Source: an uncultured Pelagibacteraceae bacterium (GTDB taxonomy: Bacteria > Pseudomonadota > Alphaproteobacteria > Pelagibacterales > Pelagibacteraceae). From it: 64,000 nt of DNA. The DNA lies in the NCBI GenBank assembly GCA_902529105.1, contig CABZUW010000002.1, positions 1 through 64,000 on the forward strand. The letters run 5' to 3'. A model generated the notes under the pieces. The model was not told the DNA's origin, ran no database searches, and worked only from the letters and a program-made list of their open reading frames with translations. Shown here in pieces: positions 63,347-64,000 of this stretch. Positions within the stretch are counted from its first letter, which is position 1. Every line of letters begins with the position of its first letter. The translations under genes were made by a program, and so were the position numbers.

Positions 63347-64000
63347 AACTTTGATATTTCTAGTCCTGACTTAATATATCCATCCATACTTCCACAATCC
63401 AAATATTTACCCTTAAAGATATGTCCAATAAATACTTCATTTAAAAAAATAAGTTTTCTAAGTGTATCAGTAATATGGACTTCACCTCCTTGACCTTTTT
63501 TTTGTTTTCTTAACAATCCAAATACTTTTTTTGGAAGTATATATCTACCAATGACAGCATTATTTGACGGTGCATCTTTTTTATTTGGTTTTTCTATTAC
63601 GTCATCAATAATAAAATTACTATTATCTATTTTTTTTTTAATTTTATATATGCCCCATCTAGAAACAGTGTCTTTTTTAACCCTCATACTTGCCATAACA
63701 GATGAGTTGAACTTCTTATGTATCTTAATCATTTCTTTGGAGCAATTTTTCTCCATAATTAAATCATCAGGTAATAACATTAAAAAATATTTATCTTTTA
63801 TATATTTTGAGGTTTTTAATACTGCATCTCCAGTTCCTTTAGGGTAATTCTGATAAACAAATTTAATTTTTTTTTTGTATTTAAGAATTTTTTTATAAAT
63901 GTCTTTTATCCTTTTATCTTTTTTCTTTTTTATGATTTTTTTGTAAAATTTATCGTTAAAAAAATATTTTTTAATTACTTCTTTTTTTTTTGAAATGATA
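63343..64000 (-). CDS. galU: UTP-glucose-1-phosphate uridylyltransferase, partial (5' end beyond window)
   Basis: Frame stays open to the window edge; KFVYQNYPKGTGDAVLKTSKYI...LPDDL, GEVHITDTLRKL. Confidence 0.9.
   Translation of the reverse strand, partial: IISKKKEVIKKYFFNDKFYKKIIKKKKDKRIKDIYKKILKYKKKIKFVYQNYPKGTGDAVLKTSKYIKDKYFLMLLPDDLIMEKNCSKEMIKIHKKFNSSVMASMRVKKDTVSRWGIYKIKKKIDNSNFIIDDVIEKPNKKDAPSNNAVIGRYILPKKVFGLLRKQKKGQGGEVHITDTLRKLIFLNEVFIGHIFKGKYLDCGSMDGYIKSGLEISKL

Overview
This is a dense, very AT-rich bacterial chromosome window. Gene content and order fit a streamlined alphaproteobacterium, most likely SAR11/Pelagibacterales-like (inferred, no database search run). About 8.4-62 kb is mostly core housekeeping: glpX, SbmA/BacA-like transporter, nhaA, hom, argC, rpsI/rplM, metY-like, ctaA, ihfA, plsX, rpmF, hppA, nrdR-ribD-ribE-ribBA-ribH-nusB-thiL, glyA-rpiB, hemB, recO-rnc-lepB-acpS-pdxJ-pyrE-rel-folK-smpB-dapA, slt, soxBDAG, trhO, gatCAB, ruvX-pyrBC-plsY-topA and ridA. 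Three tRNAs were read on the minus strand: Glu-TTC, Pro-TGG and Ser-GCT. The left ~8.3 kb is an accessory segment with a short MGMT-like gene, a tyrosine integrase overlapping an HNH-like gene, glycosyltransferases, a methyltransferase, a 2OG-Fe(II) oxygenase-like gene and a GIY-YIG gene, ending at tRNA-Glu. The right end enters a sugar-nucleotide locus (ugd, partial galU). Items most worth follow-up: (1) a ~130 bp GC-rich patch with five consecutive hairpins, two with GNRA loops on the minus strand, between the MGMT-like gene and the integrase; (2) a perfect 10-bp inverted repeat with a 7-nt spacer just downstream of a strong-looking integrase promoter, plus a related half-site pair inside the MGMT-like gene; (3) a long RSH (Rel/SpoT) protein that appears to lack the zinc-finger/RIS region between TGS and ACT; (4) a RibBA whose GTP cyclohydrolase II half has lost its metal-binding cysteines; (5) NrdR with altered zinc-knuckle spacing. 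I found no CRISPR array and no recognisable multi-gene defence system.
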